Source: Sulfuriferula thiophila (GTDB taxonomy: Bacteria > Pseudomonadota > Gammaproteobacteria > Burkholderiales > Sulfuriferulaceae). From it: DNA of 64,000 nt. Shown in pieces: positions 34,138-42,421 of the stretch (position 1 is the stretch's first letter; every line of letters starts with the position of its first letter). The stretch lies in NCBI RefSeq assembly GCF_003864975.1, contig NZ_BHGL01000006.1, forward strand, positions 310,001 through 374,000, written 5' to 3'. The translations under genes and the position numbers were made by a program. The notes under the pieces were generated by a model. The model ran no database searches. It saw only the letters and a program-made list of their open reading frames with translations, and had not been told where the DNA came from.

Positions 34138-34736
34138 GGTGTTGCCAGCTTTTCGATGCGCATCTGCGAACTGTCGCCGTCGGCCTGCATGATGTCGATA
34201 CTGCGCACCTCGTCATTTACTCCGGCGATACGGATGCGGGTTACTACTTGTTTCATGCGGGCGCTGACAGGGATTAGCTGCAGTGTCCAGTTTTGTGCTG
34301 TGCCTTCCAGGCTGAGCTGATAGGTGCGCTCCAAGGCTTTACGATCACCTGCCAGCGTGCCGCGCACACTGTTGATGAAAGCAGCCAGTTCCGGGTAGTC
34401 GGGCAGTTGCAGTCGGTACTTCTGTTGCTTGCGTTCAATCAGCAGGTTATCACCATCGACCACCATCGTTTCAGGCTTGGGTTTGAAGGTGCGTTTTTCC
34501 ATACGGTCAGGTGCCGTGTAAAACAGCTCGCCCGATGATTCGATCGGCTGCTCAAGCATGGCGATGGATTTTGTTTCCACGAAGCTGGCATGCCCGGAGC
34601 GGGTCTGAGCCAGACTGTGCATGAGTTGGTCAATATCCCAGGTCGCCGCATGGCTGACTGTAGCCAGGCCGTTGCCAAGTAACAGGGCGAATGTAACTAA
34701 AATAGTGCGAGACAGGCGACGGGTAGGTGTCATCAT
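34134..34736 (-). CDS. LolA-like periplasmic carrier of the aryl polyene cluster
   Basis: This is a 200-residue secreted protein with a signal peptide ending near SHAATWD and a LolA-like half-barrel (GHASFVETKSIAML, FYTAPDRMEKRTF, VVDGDNLLIERKQQ). LolA carries lipoproteins across the periplasm; the version in aryl polyene clusters is believed to carry the polyene lipid from the exporter to the outer membrane. It overlaps both neighbours by 4 bases. Housekeeping lolA normally sits near ftsK, which is not here. Confidence 0.85.
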   Translation of the reverse strand: MMTPTRRLSRTILVTFALLLGNGLATVSHAATWDIDQLMHSLAQTRSGHASFVETKSIAMLEQPIESSGELFYTAPDRMEKRTFKPKPETMVVDGDNLLIERKQQKYRLQLPDYPELAAFINSVRGTLAGDRKALERTYQLSLEGTAQNWTLQLIPVSARMKQVVTRIRIAGVNDEVRSIDIMQADGDSSQMRIEKLATP

Positions 34737-35659
34737 GGTTTTGTGTGTGTGGTGGTGGCTGGTTTCTGCCAGAAATCGAAAAAGTTAAACCAATTGTATG
34801 GTGTTTGACGGCAATGCTGTTCGATAAGTTCGGCATAGCGTCTGACTGCAGCATCGACTACAGCGCCGCGCTGGCCGGTCGGGATATGTGTGAAGTCTGC
34901 CAGCGATTCAAAACTGATGCGGTAGCGGTTGCCACCCAGATATACGCCAGTCATGAATATCACCCGCCGCCGCAATAATGCAGCCATGCGAAACGGGCCA
35001 ACGGGCAGGTAGGCAACGCTGCCAAGCAAGTTGACCGGCAGCATAATGTCTTCACCCAGCGTGCGATCTCCCAGCATGCCAACTACCGCGCCGTCATCCA
35101 GACATTCACGCACTTTGAGCATGGAGTCGATATGGCCGAGGCCGATGATATCTGTTACCGCATCGGGATTGATAGCAGCCAGCATCGCATTGATTTTTAA
35201 TGCATTGTGTTCATGCATGACCATGCTGACACGCAGGCCGGGCACTTGCCGGCCAATCGCGCGGATTGCTTCAAAGCTGCCAAAATGCGCGCCCATCAGG
35301 AACACCCCGGCGCCAGCATCGATCGCATCATGCAGCAATTCCTGACCTTGGATCTCAATATCGAATAAGTCAAAACGCTGGTTCAGCAGATAGATGCGGT
35401 CATGAATGGTGGAGGCAAAATAAAAAAAATGGCGATACACGTCTGACCATTTGACCGGTCGCCCTAGGGCACGGCGTAAATAGGCGCGTGATGCACGTTG
35501 GCTGGTCGGGGAAAACAGCAGAAAATAAGCAGCTATTAACCGCAACAGCAGTCTGCCAGCCGGGCGCCCGAGATGAAGCGAGACCAATGTCATGATGCGT
35601 AGCATGAGCATGTTGCTACGCTCCGGAGCCTGTGTCCAATGTTGGTCTGACTGATTCAT
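34733..35659 (-). CDS. LpxL/HtrB-type lipid acyltransferase
   Basis: This 308-residue protein has one N-terminal hydrophobic segment and the acyltransferase motif GAHFGSFEAIR (HX4E). YLPVGPFRMAALLRRRVIFMTG further on is typical of lipid A late acyltransferases. In aryl polyene clusters this member probably transfers the aryl polyene or a fatty acyl group to the lipid carrier. It overlaps the hotdog gene before it and the LolA-like gene after it by 4 bases each. A role in ordinary lipid A synthesis is less likely given the context. Confidence 0.85.
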   Translation of the reverse strand: MNQSDQHWTQAPERSNMLMLRIMTLVSLHLGRPAGRLLLRLIAAYFLLFSPTSQRASRAYLRRALGRPVKWSDVYRHFFYFASTIHDRIYLLNQRFDLFDIEIQGQELLHDAIDAGAGVFLMGAHFGSFEAIRAIGRQVPGLRVSMVMHEHNALKINAMLAAINPDAVTDIIGLGHIDSMLKVRECLDDGAVVGMLGDRTLGEDIMLPVNLLGSVAYLPVGPFRMAALLRRRVIFMTGVYLGGNRYRISFESLADFTHIPTGQRGAVVDAAVRRYAELIEQHCRQTPYNWFNFFDFWQKPATTTHTKP

Positions 35660-35961
35660 GCGTTGGAGTTTATCATGACGCTGCCACTGACAGCTTTGTG
35701 TGCAGGGGTGCTAATGTCGAAGCGGATAGTGCCATTATCCAGCTGATGGTAAACAATGCTGAGCACATCTCCCGGCAGTGTCGGGTGCAAAAATTTGACT
35801 GAATTTATCGTGCAGTTTTGCAGTGTGAGATGGCAGGCATCGGTAATAAGCTGTAATGCCAGATCAAGCAGTACGACACCCGGCAGGATAGCTATATCGG
35901 GAAAATGCCCTGCAAAAGCAGGGTGATCAAGCGGGACTGTCCACTGGATTGGTGTGCTCAT
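35656..35961 (-). CDS. Small hotdog-fold dehydratase (ApeI/FabZ-like)
   Basis: This 101-residue single hotdog domain has HPAFAGHFPDIAILPGVVLLDLAL, split in the family as the catalytic His loop and the central helix start. It resembles FabA/FabZ-type dehydratases but lacks much of their C-terminal part. It should dehydrate 3-hydroxyacyl-ACP intermediates along with the ApeP-like protein. It overlaps the ligase and the acyltransferase genes by 4 bases each. Confidence 0.8.
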   Translation of the reverse strand: MSTPIQWTVPLDHPAFAGHFPDIAILPGVVLLDLALQLITDACHLTLQNCTINSVKFLHPTLPGDVLSIVYHQLDNGTIRFDISTPAHKAVSGSVMINSNA

Positions 35962-37292
35962 GCGGCGCTCCGGGACAGATACAGGTTTTGTAATGCTGCA
36001 CGTGGCAGTTTGCCGGTCGGATTGCGTGGTAACTTGTCCATGAATATCAGCGGACGTGGCAAAAACACCGCGTCGATGCGTAGACGCAGCGCAGCGATGA
36101 GCTGTGATGCTTCGAGTTCCGGAGCTACGACGAAAGCGGCCAGTCGGGTGACGTGATCTTTGCTGGTTTCTTCCGGCATGTAAAAGGCACCATCAACAAC
36201 TCCGGGTATGCTGGTTAACTGATGATTGAGGTTGGCCAGCGAGTTGCGTTTGCCAGCAATATTGACCAGATCCGCTGTGCGTCCGTGTAGCAGGAAGCAT
36301 TCCGCACTGGTCGGTACAATGACATCGTGCATGGCAATGGGCGGGGTGATGTGTGCGCTGGCAGCATACATCTGTTCACCCTGTGTGATCAGGCGGATAC
36401 CAGGTAGTAGTTGCCACTCGGCGCCCTGAGTGGGGCGACGGGTGGCTATCAGCCCGGTTTCGGTACTGCCGTAAATTTCCATTAACGGCGCCTGGCAGCG
36501 TGCTTCCAGTGCTGATGCCAGTTCAGTTGATAGCGGGGCTGTCGCCGATACCACCAGGGCCAGTGCTGCAGGCTGTAATTCCGAATCCAGCAGGGTACGC
36601 AGATGCACCGGCGAAGAGATGAGAACGCGCGGAGCGGGTACGGCGGCAATGGCCTGGCAGATGTCGGCCGGATAAAACGGTTGCTGATCACTGAGCGCAT
36701 TGCCGCTGAGTAAAGCCATGAGTACCGTGGATTCCAGTCCGTACATGTGTTGCGGCGGTACAGTGCCGATGAGGGTGGTCTGTTCACCGCCCATTAATCC
36801 CAGACGCTCGGCTTCTGCATGCACGCTGTTGACCACGAACCCCCAGGTCTTGGGATGCGGCTGCGGGATGCCGGTCGAGCCAGAGGTAAACACCACGGCT
36901 ATACATTGCTCGCTGGCGATCTGTGGAACCGTGAATACACCTGCTGCTAGTGCCGGCGTCTTCGGATAGGCGATATGCGGCAGTGCTATCGAAGTCTGCT
37001 CATGTTCACTCAGGCAGAATACGTCAGACGCATAGCATTTGAGCTGGTTTACCATTTCCACGGTGTGTGAAGGCGGCAGCAGACTTACTTTGTTGCTGAG
37101 CATGGATGCAGCCATACCGACGGTGAAGTGATAACGGTCACTGCACATGTTCAGCACGTATTGACTTGCAGGGAGGCGTTCTGCAAGCTGGGTGACATCG
37201 GCCAGAAATTGACGTGCAGTGATAGCCGTACCCTGGCGCCAGGCGATAATCTGGTCCGGCTCGGTGTGGGATAACAGCGGTATGGCTGGCAT
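35958..37292 (-). CDS. AMP-dependent acyl/aryl ligase that primes the polyene ACP
   Basis: An adenylate-forming enzyme of about 444 residues. Motifs seen are the phosphate loop VVFTSGSTGIPQPHPK, the adenine motif YGSTETG and the C-terminal catalytic Lys in RNPTGKLPR. It probably activates 3- or 4-hydroxybenzoate and loads it onto the ACP encoded two genes upstream. The ATG at 37292 comes 16 bases after the preceding gene; an upstream ATG at 37373 would overlap that gene by 65 bases. The protein is shorter than acyl-CoA ligases, as is usual for cluster members. Confidence 0.85.
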   Translation of the reverse strand: MPAIPLLSHTEPDQIIAWRQGTAITARQFLADVTQLAERLPASQYVLNMCSDRYHFTVGMAASMLSNKVSLLPPSHTVEMVNQLKCYASDVFCLSEHEQTSIALPHIAYPKTPALAAGVFTVPQIASEQCIAVVFTSGSTGIPQPHPKTWGFVVNSVHAEAERLGLMGGEQTTLIGTVPPQHMYGLESTVLMALLSGNALSDQQPFYPADICQAIAAVPAPRVLISSPVHLRTLLDSELQPAALALVVSATAPLSTELASALEARCQAPLMEIYGSTETGLIATRRPTQGAEWQLLPGIRLITQGEQMYAASAHITPPIAMHDVIVPTSAECFLLHGRTADLVNIAGKRNSLANLNHQLTSIPGVVDGAFYMPEETSKDHVTRLAAFVVAPELEASQLIAALRLRIDAVFLPRPLIFMDKLPRNPTGKLPRAALQNLYLSRSAA

Positions 37293-37308
37293 GGCGTGGA
37301 TGTGCGGA

Positions 37309-37959
37309 TTAATGACGTTGGGCCGATTTGGAATGCTGCATGAATGTACGCACGGCATCCAGAATGCTGGCATGCTCGATGTCTGGTAGTGCCCGCTTCC
37401 GCACTATGTACTCGACGATGAACATGAGTATGACCAGAGGCAGGAAAATAAAATTGGCAAATATCGACCATATGGCGATAGGCTGCATGAAAAATAACCC
37501 GGTCGAGGTCAGTATCATAACCGCGAAAAACACCGTCCAGGCGATAGTGGCCTGATGCGCGTAGCGGGCATGTTCAGGTGTGAGCGAGCCATGTAGTATC
37601 GATGCAAACTGGGTACAGAGTGGCTGTTGTCTGGCAAACAGGGTGCGGGCAAAAGTGAGGAATAATACCCATTGCAGGCTTTCGTGTTCCAGCCAGTAAA
37701 TCCAGCCATAATGTTGTGTCAGCACCGGCCAGAGCAGCCATAAGGCTGTGACTGCCAGCGCGACTAACGCTAATGTGAGAATGCGTTGTGTGGATTTAAA
37801 AATGAGCACCAGTGCGGTTAATGCAAGGGGGGCAAGTGCAACCAGTACACCGAGCGGGCCTGTTTGGGACGTCTGGTTAGTGTAGTTGGCCAGGATTGCG
37901 TAGCCTATGACTACTGCTGAGATACCCAGCCAGCGAAAAATGCGGGCTGTTTTTTGCAT
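37309..37959 (-). CDS. Integral membrane protein of aryl polyene clusters (COG4648-like)
   Basis: This is a 216-residue protein with six or seven hydrophobic segments, starting MQKTARIFRWLGISAVV, and a basic C-terminal tail. Members of this group recur between the ACP and ligase genes in aryl polyene clusters, and their function is not established. Its ATG shares a base with the ACP stop (TAATG), so the pair is translated together. No catalytic motif is visible. Confidence 0.75.
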   Translation of the reverse strand: MQKTARIFRWLGISAVVIGYAILANYTNQTSQTGPLGVLVALAPLALTALVLIFKSTQRILTLALVALAVTALWLLWPVLTQHYGWIYWLEHESLQWVLFLTFARTLFARQQPLCTQFASILHGSLTPEHARYAHQATIAWTVFFAVMILTSTGLFFMQPIAIWSIFANFIFLPLVILMFIVEYIVRKRALPDIEHASILDAVRTFMQHSKSAQRH

Positions 37960-38243
37960 TAACGCGTTCGCTGAGCAGCAATATGGTCGGCCAGATTGCG
38001 CAGTGAGCTGAAGATATGCTGATTGTCAGCACTATCTGCACGCAGTTGCAGGCCATAACGCTTGGAAACAACCAGCGCGACTTCCAGTACATCTATTGAA
38101 TCCAGACCCAAGCCATCCCCGTACAGCGGGTCATCGAGACCGATATCATCAGCCGTTACCTCAAGGTTCAGGCATTCGATCATTAATTCGGCGATTTCTC
38201 GGTATAAAGCGGTTGGTTCGGTAGCTGGAATGGTGTCGGACAT
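37959..38243 (-). CDS. Acyl carrier protein of the aryl polyene cluster
   Basis: This 94-residue acidic four-helix ACP has the phosphopantetheine site GLDSID (Ser49), preceded by DPLYGDGLGL, typical of ACPs in aryl polyene and xanthomonadin loci. It carries the hydroxybenzoyl starter and the growing chain. It is the first gene of the long minus-strand operon, so a promoter should lie in the 114 bases before it (38244-38357). E. coli-type clusters have two ACPs; only this one is seen here. Confidence 0.9.
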   Translation of the reverse strand: MSDTIPATEPTALYREIAELMIECLNLEVTADDIGLDDPLYGDGLGLDSIDVLEVALVVSKRYGLQLRADSADNQHIFSSLRNLADHIAAQRTR

Positions 38244-38357
38244 AATGAAATTGAGTGGAGGAAATTGCTACGCCATTATACAAGATGTGGCCGGAACAGT
38301 TCAATAAACCTTACATCCAGCTTGGGTTTGTCGCTGTATGGTGAAAATTGAAATGAA

Positions 38358-39056
38358 TTACTTGCCGGATTTTCTAACGGAGGTCAGGGTCGCTTCAGTC
38401 ATAATGGCTTGATGGGCAGTGAGTGCGGCAGCCTGTTCGGCAGCGCGGCGGCTGTTAGCAACACCGGAAGTGTGTATGCCCAAAGCGGGAATGACGCAGT
38501 CTATGCTGAAAATCTGTTCGTGAGCGTGGCCAGTGGTGTTGACCAATACATAGTCGGGCAAAGGCAAATGTCGGCTTTGTAGCACTTCCTGCAGCAGGGT
38601 TTTGGAGTCTTTGGCGGGCGTTTTGGGATCAATGGCAGCGATGCTGTCGGCATAGAGATGATGGATTACCTGTTGCGCCTGATCGAAATTGCTGTCGAGC
38701 AGCACAGCACCAAAAATGGATTCCAGCGCATCGGCCAGAATAGAAGGGCGGCTACGCCCGCCGCTTTTTACTTCGCCATCGCCCAGGCGCAAAAACTCGC
38801 CAAGTTTCAGTTTCTCTGCAATTTCGAACAGGCTTTGCTGGCGTACCAGATTTGCCCGCAGTCGGGATAGCACGCCTTCGGGCAGGTCAGGGAAACGTGT
38901 ATAGAGAAACTGCGCGATTGCGCAATTGAGCACGCTATCACCCAGAAATTCCAGCCGCTCATTATGCGGAGTGCCAAAGCTGCGATGCGTGAAAGCCTGG
39001 GTTAGCAGCCGGGGCTGCTTGAATTGGTAGCCTATGGCCTGCTCAATCTCGGTCAC
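38358..39056 (-). CDS. rnc: Ribonuclease III
   Basis: This double-strand RNA endonuclease matures rRNA and mRNAs. The product is about 232 residues, with the catalytic motif NERLEFLGDSVL, the second acidic site ADALESIFGAVLLD and a C-terminal dsRNA-binding domain ending about 225. The GTG at 39056, one base after the DUF4845 stop (TAACGTG), gives NH2-terminal TEIEQAIGYQF after the start; an ATG at 39110 would overlap the upstream gene by 53 bases. In related bacteria rnc is followed by era and recO, but here the aryl polyene operon lies downstream. Confidence 0.93.
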   Translation of the reverse strand: MTEIEQAIGYQFKQPRLLTQAFTHRSFGTPHNERLEFLGDSVLNCAIAQFLYTRFPDLPEGVLSRLRANLVRQQSLFEIAEKLKLGEFLRLGDGEVKSGGRSRPSILADALESIFGAVLLDSNFDQAQQVIHHLYADSIAAIDPKTPAKDSKTLLQEVLQSRHLPLPDYVLVNTTGHAHEQIFSIDCVIPALGIHTSGVANSRRAAEQAAALTAHQAIMTEATLTSVRKSGK

Positions 39057-39057
39057 G

Positions 39058-39429
39058 TTATTGCGCGCTATTAGGGGCCGTAGTCGGCGCAAAGTCGATG
39101 TAGATGCCAATATTGTCGAATAATGGTTTTTCTACATGATATTTTGCGCTCAGTACCAGCTGGCCATTGTCGCGGGAAATGTCGAGATCTTCAGCTTTGA
39201 CGCTGGTGATGTTGTCGATACCTGAGCGACGGTTATACGATTCGCGGATCTGCGACGGTTTTGCATCCCGCATTTCCGGGTCGGTCACCATGGCGGAAAA
39301 TACCTTTTTAATGGCACCGTATTCGATATAGGCAGGCACCACCTTCATTACTGCAATGGCGATAAAGACCAGGCCCATTGCTACAAAGAACATACCGAAC
39401 AGGCCGATGCCTTGCTGTTTATGGCGCAT
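39058..39429 (-). CDS. DUF4845 small membrane protein
   Basis: This protein of about 123 residues has a basic N-terminus (MRHKQQGIGLFG), one transmembrane helix (about 12-33) and a periplasmic part resembling a pilin-like domain. The family is known between lepB and rnc in many beta- and gammaproteobacteria, and its job is unknown. The ATG at 39429, 11 bases after lepB, is preferred over one at 39486, which lies inside lepB. Confidence 0.8.
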   Translation of the reverse strand: MRHKQQGIGLFGMFFVAMGLVFIAIAVMKVVPAYIEYGAIKKVFSAMVTDPEMRDAKPSQIRESYNRRSGIDNITSVKAEDLDISRDNGQLVLSAKYHVEKPLFDNIGIYIDFAPTTAPNSAQ

Positions 39430-39440
39430 GCTGTTTTCCT

Positions 39441-40247
39441 TTATTCTATGAAATGACCAATGCGGCTCAGGTCGTCGAAATTCCACCAGATCATGAAGGC
39501 GCGACCGACAATGTTGCGATCAGGCACGAATCCCCAGTAACGGCTGTCGTTGCTGCTGTCACGGTTATCACCCATCATGAAATAGTAGCCTTGCGGTACT
39601 TTACAGGTAAATCCTTCGTCATTGTAATCACAATTCTGACGGTGTGGGAACTGGCTATCAACCTGATCTACGAACACGGTAGGCATTTCTGGCTGTATCA
39701 GTATTTTATGCTCGTGCGTACCGAGTTTTTCCAGGTATTGATTGGCGCTAACGGCATTCAGGCCGCTGGCTACATAGCTATAAATGCCGTCTTTTTCCTG
39801 GCTGATGGGTTTGCCGTTAATGGTGAGTTTCTTGTTGTGGTAGGTGACAGTGTCGCCAGGTACGCCAATGACACGCTTGATGTAATCCAGGCTGGGGTCC
39901 TGTGGAAAGCGGAATACCATCACATCGCCATTTTTCGGCTGGTTGACTTCGACGATTTTAGTGTTGATCAGCGGGATGCGGATGCCATAGGTGTATTTGT
40001 TGACCAGGATGAAGTCGCCTACCAGCAGGGTGGAGAGCATGGAGCCGGACGGGATTTTGAACGGCTCAACCAAAAACGAGCGCAACATAAACACCGCCAG
40101 GATCACCGGGAAAAAGCTTTTGGCATATTCTGCCAGTACTGGCATATTGGCATCGCTGCTGCGTTTCGGTTTGAAAAAAACGCTATCAATCAGCCAGATT
40201 AATCCGGTGGCCACCAGTGCAACAAACATGATTAATGCGAAATTCAT
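39441..40247 (-). CDS. lepB: Signal peptidase I
   Basis: This inner-membrane protease removes signal peptides from exported proteins. It is 268 residues with two N-terminal hydrophobic segments, the catalytic Ser in SGSMLSTLLVGD and the catalytic Lys in YIKRVIGVPGD, then MGDNRDSSNDSRYWG near the C-terminus. It follows lepA after 24 bases. Confidence 0.96.
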   Translation of the reverse strand: MNFALIMFVALVATGLIWLIDSVFFKPKRSSDANMPVLAEYAKSFFPVILAVFMLRSFLVEPFKIPSGSMLSTLLVGDFILVNKYTYGIRIPLINTKIVEVNQPKNGDVMVFRFPQDPSLDYIKRVIGVPGDTVTYHNKKLTINGKPISQEKDGIYSYVASGLNAVSANQYLEKLGTHEHKILIQPEMPTVFVDQVDSQFPHRQNCDYNDEGFTCKVPQGYYFMMGDNRDSSNDSRYWGFVPDRNIVGRAFMIWWNFDDLSRIGHFIE

Positions 40248-40271
40248 CTGCTTTGCCTTCTATCCTGAGGA

Positions 40272-42065
40272 TTATTTATCGCCAACTTGCAAAATTGCCA
40301 GAAAGGCTTCTTGAGGAATCTCAACGTTACCAACCTGTTTCATGCGTTTCTTACCCGCTTTTTGTTTTTCCAGCAGTTTACGCTTACGGCTGATGTCGCC
40401 GCCGTAACACTTGGCCAGCACATTCTTGCGCAATGCCTTGACGTTTTCACGCGCGATGATCTGCGCGCCGATGGCAGCCTGAATGGCGACGTCGAACATC
40501 TGGCGCGGGATGAGTTCGCGCATTTTGGAAGCCAGTTCGCGACCTTTGTACTGGCTGGTCGCGCGGTGAACAATGAGGGACAGAGCATCGACCTTTTCAC
40601 TATTGACGAGAATGTCGAGTTTGACCAGATCAGCGGTGCGGAATTCCTTGAAATCATAATCGAGTGAAGCATATCCACGGGTTGCAGATTTCAGCCGGTC
40701 AAAGAAGTCCATCACCACTTCATTCATCGGCATGTCGTAATTGAGCATGACCTGACGGCCCATGTATTGCATGTTGGTTTGGGCACCGCGCTTCTGCGTA
40801 CACAGTGTCATCACATTGCCGAGATATTCTTCCGGCACCAGGATGGTGGCGGTGATAATAGGTTCACGGATTTCTTCGATTTTGGACAAATCAGGGAGCT
40901 TGGACGGATTCTCGATTTCTATTACTTCGCCGTCCTTCATCACGATCTGATAGATCACCGTGGGGGCGGTGGTGATAAGGTCCATATCGTACTCGCGCTC
41001 GAGGCGCTCCTGTACGATTTCCATGTGCAGCAGTCCCAGGAAGCCGCAACGGAAGCCAAAGCCCAGCGCTTGCGATACTTCAGGCTCATACTGTAGTGAG
41101 GCGTCGTTAAGCTTGAGCTTTTCCAGTGCATCACGCAATGCGTCATAGTCATGCGACTCGACAGGATACAGACCGGCAAACACCTGTGGCTTGATTTCCT
41201 TGAAGCCGGGCAGGGCTTCGCTGGCCGGGTTGGCATCCAGTGTTACCGTATCCCCGACTTTGGCAGCTTTCAGTTCCTTGATGCCGGCAATGATGAAACC
41301 GACGTCGCCGGCAGACAGTTCAGGCCGTGGTCGGGCCTTTGGAGTGAACACGCCAACTTGCTCGGTAAGATGCACGGTATTGGTGGCCATCAGCCGGATT
41401 TTTTGTTTGGGCTGGATTTTGCCGTCCATTACCCGTACCAGCATGACTACGCCGACGTAGTTATCAAACCACGAATCGATAATTAACGCCTTGAGCGGGG
41501 CTTCGGGATCGCCTTTGGGTGGCGGGATTTTGGCGATGACGGCTTCAATGACATCTTCAATACCCAAGCCTGTCTTGGCTGAAGCACGCACCGCATCACT
41601 GGCTTCTATCCCGATAATGTCTTCAATTTCCTGAATAACGCGATCAGGCTCGGCAGAGGGTAAGTCGATTTTATTCAGCACGGGAACGACTTCTACACCG
41701 AGTTCGGTCGCGGTATAGCAGTTGGCAACAGTTTGCGCTTCTACGCCTTGTGACGCATCGACTACCAGTAATGCGCCCTCGCAGGCGGACAATGAACGGC
41801 TGACTTCATAGGAAAAATCGACGTGCCCCGGTGTGTCGATAAGATGCAACTGGTAAATCTGACCATCGCGGGCCTTGTATTCCAGTGCGGCGGTTTGCGC
41901 TTTGATAGTAATGCCGCGCTCACGCTCTAAATCCATTGAATCAAGTACTTGCGCTTCCATCTCGCGAGCGGATAAGCCGCCGCAGAGCTGGATGATTCGA
42001 TCTGCCATAGTGGATTTGCCATGGTCGATATGCGCGATAATGGAAAAGTTACGTATATTTTTCAT
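40272..42065 (-). CDS. lepA: Elongation factor 4 (LepA)
   Basis: This ribosome-binding GTPase back-translocates stalled ribosomes. The protein of 597 residues has the GTPase motifs AHIDHGKST (G1), DTPGHVD (G3) and NKIDLP (G4), and the LepA-specific C-terminal domain ending LAILQVGDK. The ATG at 42065 begins [17 protein letters not shown]. It stands only 4 bases past a terminator-like hairpin and T-run, with no Shine-Dalgarno site, so expression may depend on that structure; a GTG at 42080 is in frame but lies inside the T-run stem. Confidence 0.96.
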   Translation of the reverse strand: MKNIRNFSIIAHIDHGKSTMADRIIQLCGGLSAREMEAQVLDSMDLERERGITIKAQTAALEYKARDGQIYQLHLIDTPGHVDFSYEVSRSLSACEGALLVVDASQGVEAQTVANCYTATELGVEVVPVLNKIDLPSAEPDRVIQEIEDIIGIEASDAVRASAKTGLGIEDVIEAVIAKIPPPKGDPEAPLKALIIDSWFDNYVGVVMLVRVMDGKIQPKQKIRLMATNTVHLTEQVGVFTPKARPRPELSAGDVGFIIAGIKELKAAKVGDTVTLDANPASEALPGFKEIKPQVFAGLYPVESHDYDALRDALEKLKLNDASLQYEPEVSQALGFGFRCGFLGLLHMEIVQERLEREYDMDLITTAPTVIYQIVMKDGEVIEIENPSKLPDLSKIEEIREPIITATILVPEEYLGNVMTLCTQKRGAQTNMQYMGRQVMLNYDMPMNEVVMDFFDRLKSATRGYASLDYDFKEFRTADLVKLDILVNSEKVDALSLIVHRATSQYKGRELASKMRELIPRQMFDVAIQAAIGAQIIARENVKALRKNVLAKCYGGDISRKRKLLEKQKAGKKRMKQVGNVEIPQEAFLAILQVGDK

Positions 42066-42069
42066 CAAT

Positions 42070-42093
42070 AAAAAAGGCACACGCTGTGTGCCT
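42070..42093 (-). terminator. Terminator-like hairpin in the lepA leader
   Basis: An 8-bp stem (AGGCACAC / GTGTGCCT) with a 3-base loop is followed on the minus strand by six T. It ends the sigma-E operon or attenuates lepA, whose ATG starts 4 bases later. Confidence 0.7.
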
Positions 42094-42135
42094 GAAGCAG
42101 CTTAATAGTAATCAATTTTAACGGATTTTTGTGAG

Positions 42136-42177
42136 GGAAGCACTGATTTCACCATGTTTGGTTAAATCAGTGCTTCC
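42136..42177 (-). other. 14-bp hairpin overlapping the stop of the glutaredoxin-like gene
   Basis: GGAAGCACTGATTT and AAATCAGTGCTTCC pair perfectly around a 14-base loop. The grx stop codon lies inside the stem. There is no T-tract. It may protect the 3' end of the sigma-E operon transcript. Confidence 0.55.
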
Positions 42178-42421
42178 TTAAGTAAGCAGTAAGCGCGCCT
42201 TCATCCAGAAAATAATGGCAAATTTCTTCGCCGTTTTCATCTGTCAGCACTGGAATCAGTGTGCCATAGCGTTCTTCCAGCACTGGGTCTGTGTCTATAT
42301 CAACTTCGTTGATCACTATGCCAAACTGCTGCTGGTAGGGGAGCAGTTTGGCAAGCAGGTCATGACACAGGTGACAATAGCGCCGTAAATATACGGTAAG
42401 GTGAGGTGGTTTATTGGCCAT
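42167..42421 (-). CDS. Glutaredoxin-family protein (DUF836-like)
   Basis: This 84-residue thioredoxin-fold protein begins with a strand (HLTVYLRRYCHLCHDLLAKL) holding a CHLC motif, close to the glutaredoxin CxxC, and continues with EVDIDTDPVLEERYGTLIPVL including the cis-Pro. It may act in thiol redox reactions; the substrate is unknown. Its ATG overlaps the protease stop (TAATG), so it belongs to the sigma-E operon. The same gene order is common in Betaproteobacteria. Confidence 0.85.
   Translation of the reverse strand: MANKPPHLTVYLRRYCHLCHDLLAKLLPYQQQFGIVINEVDIDTDPVLEERYGTLIPVLTDENGEEICHYFLDEGALTAYLRKH

Noticed and set aside
34134-34736. Housekeeping LolA
   Set aside because: It lies in a polyene operon, overlapping the exporter and acyltransferase genes, which is the place of the cluster-specific version.
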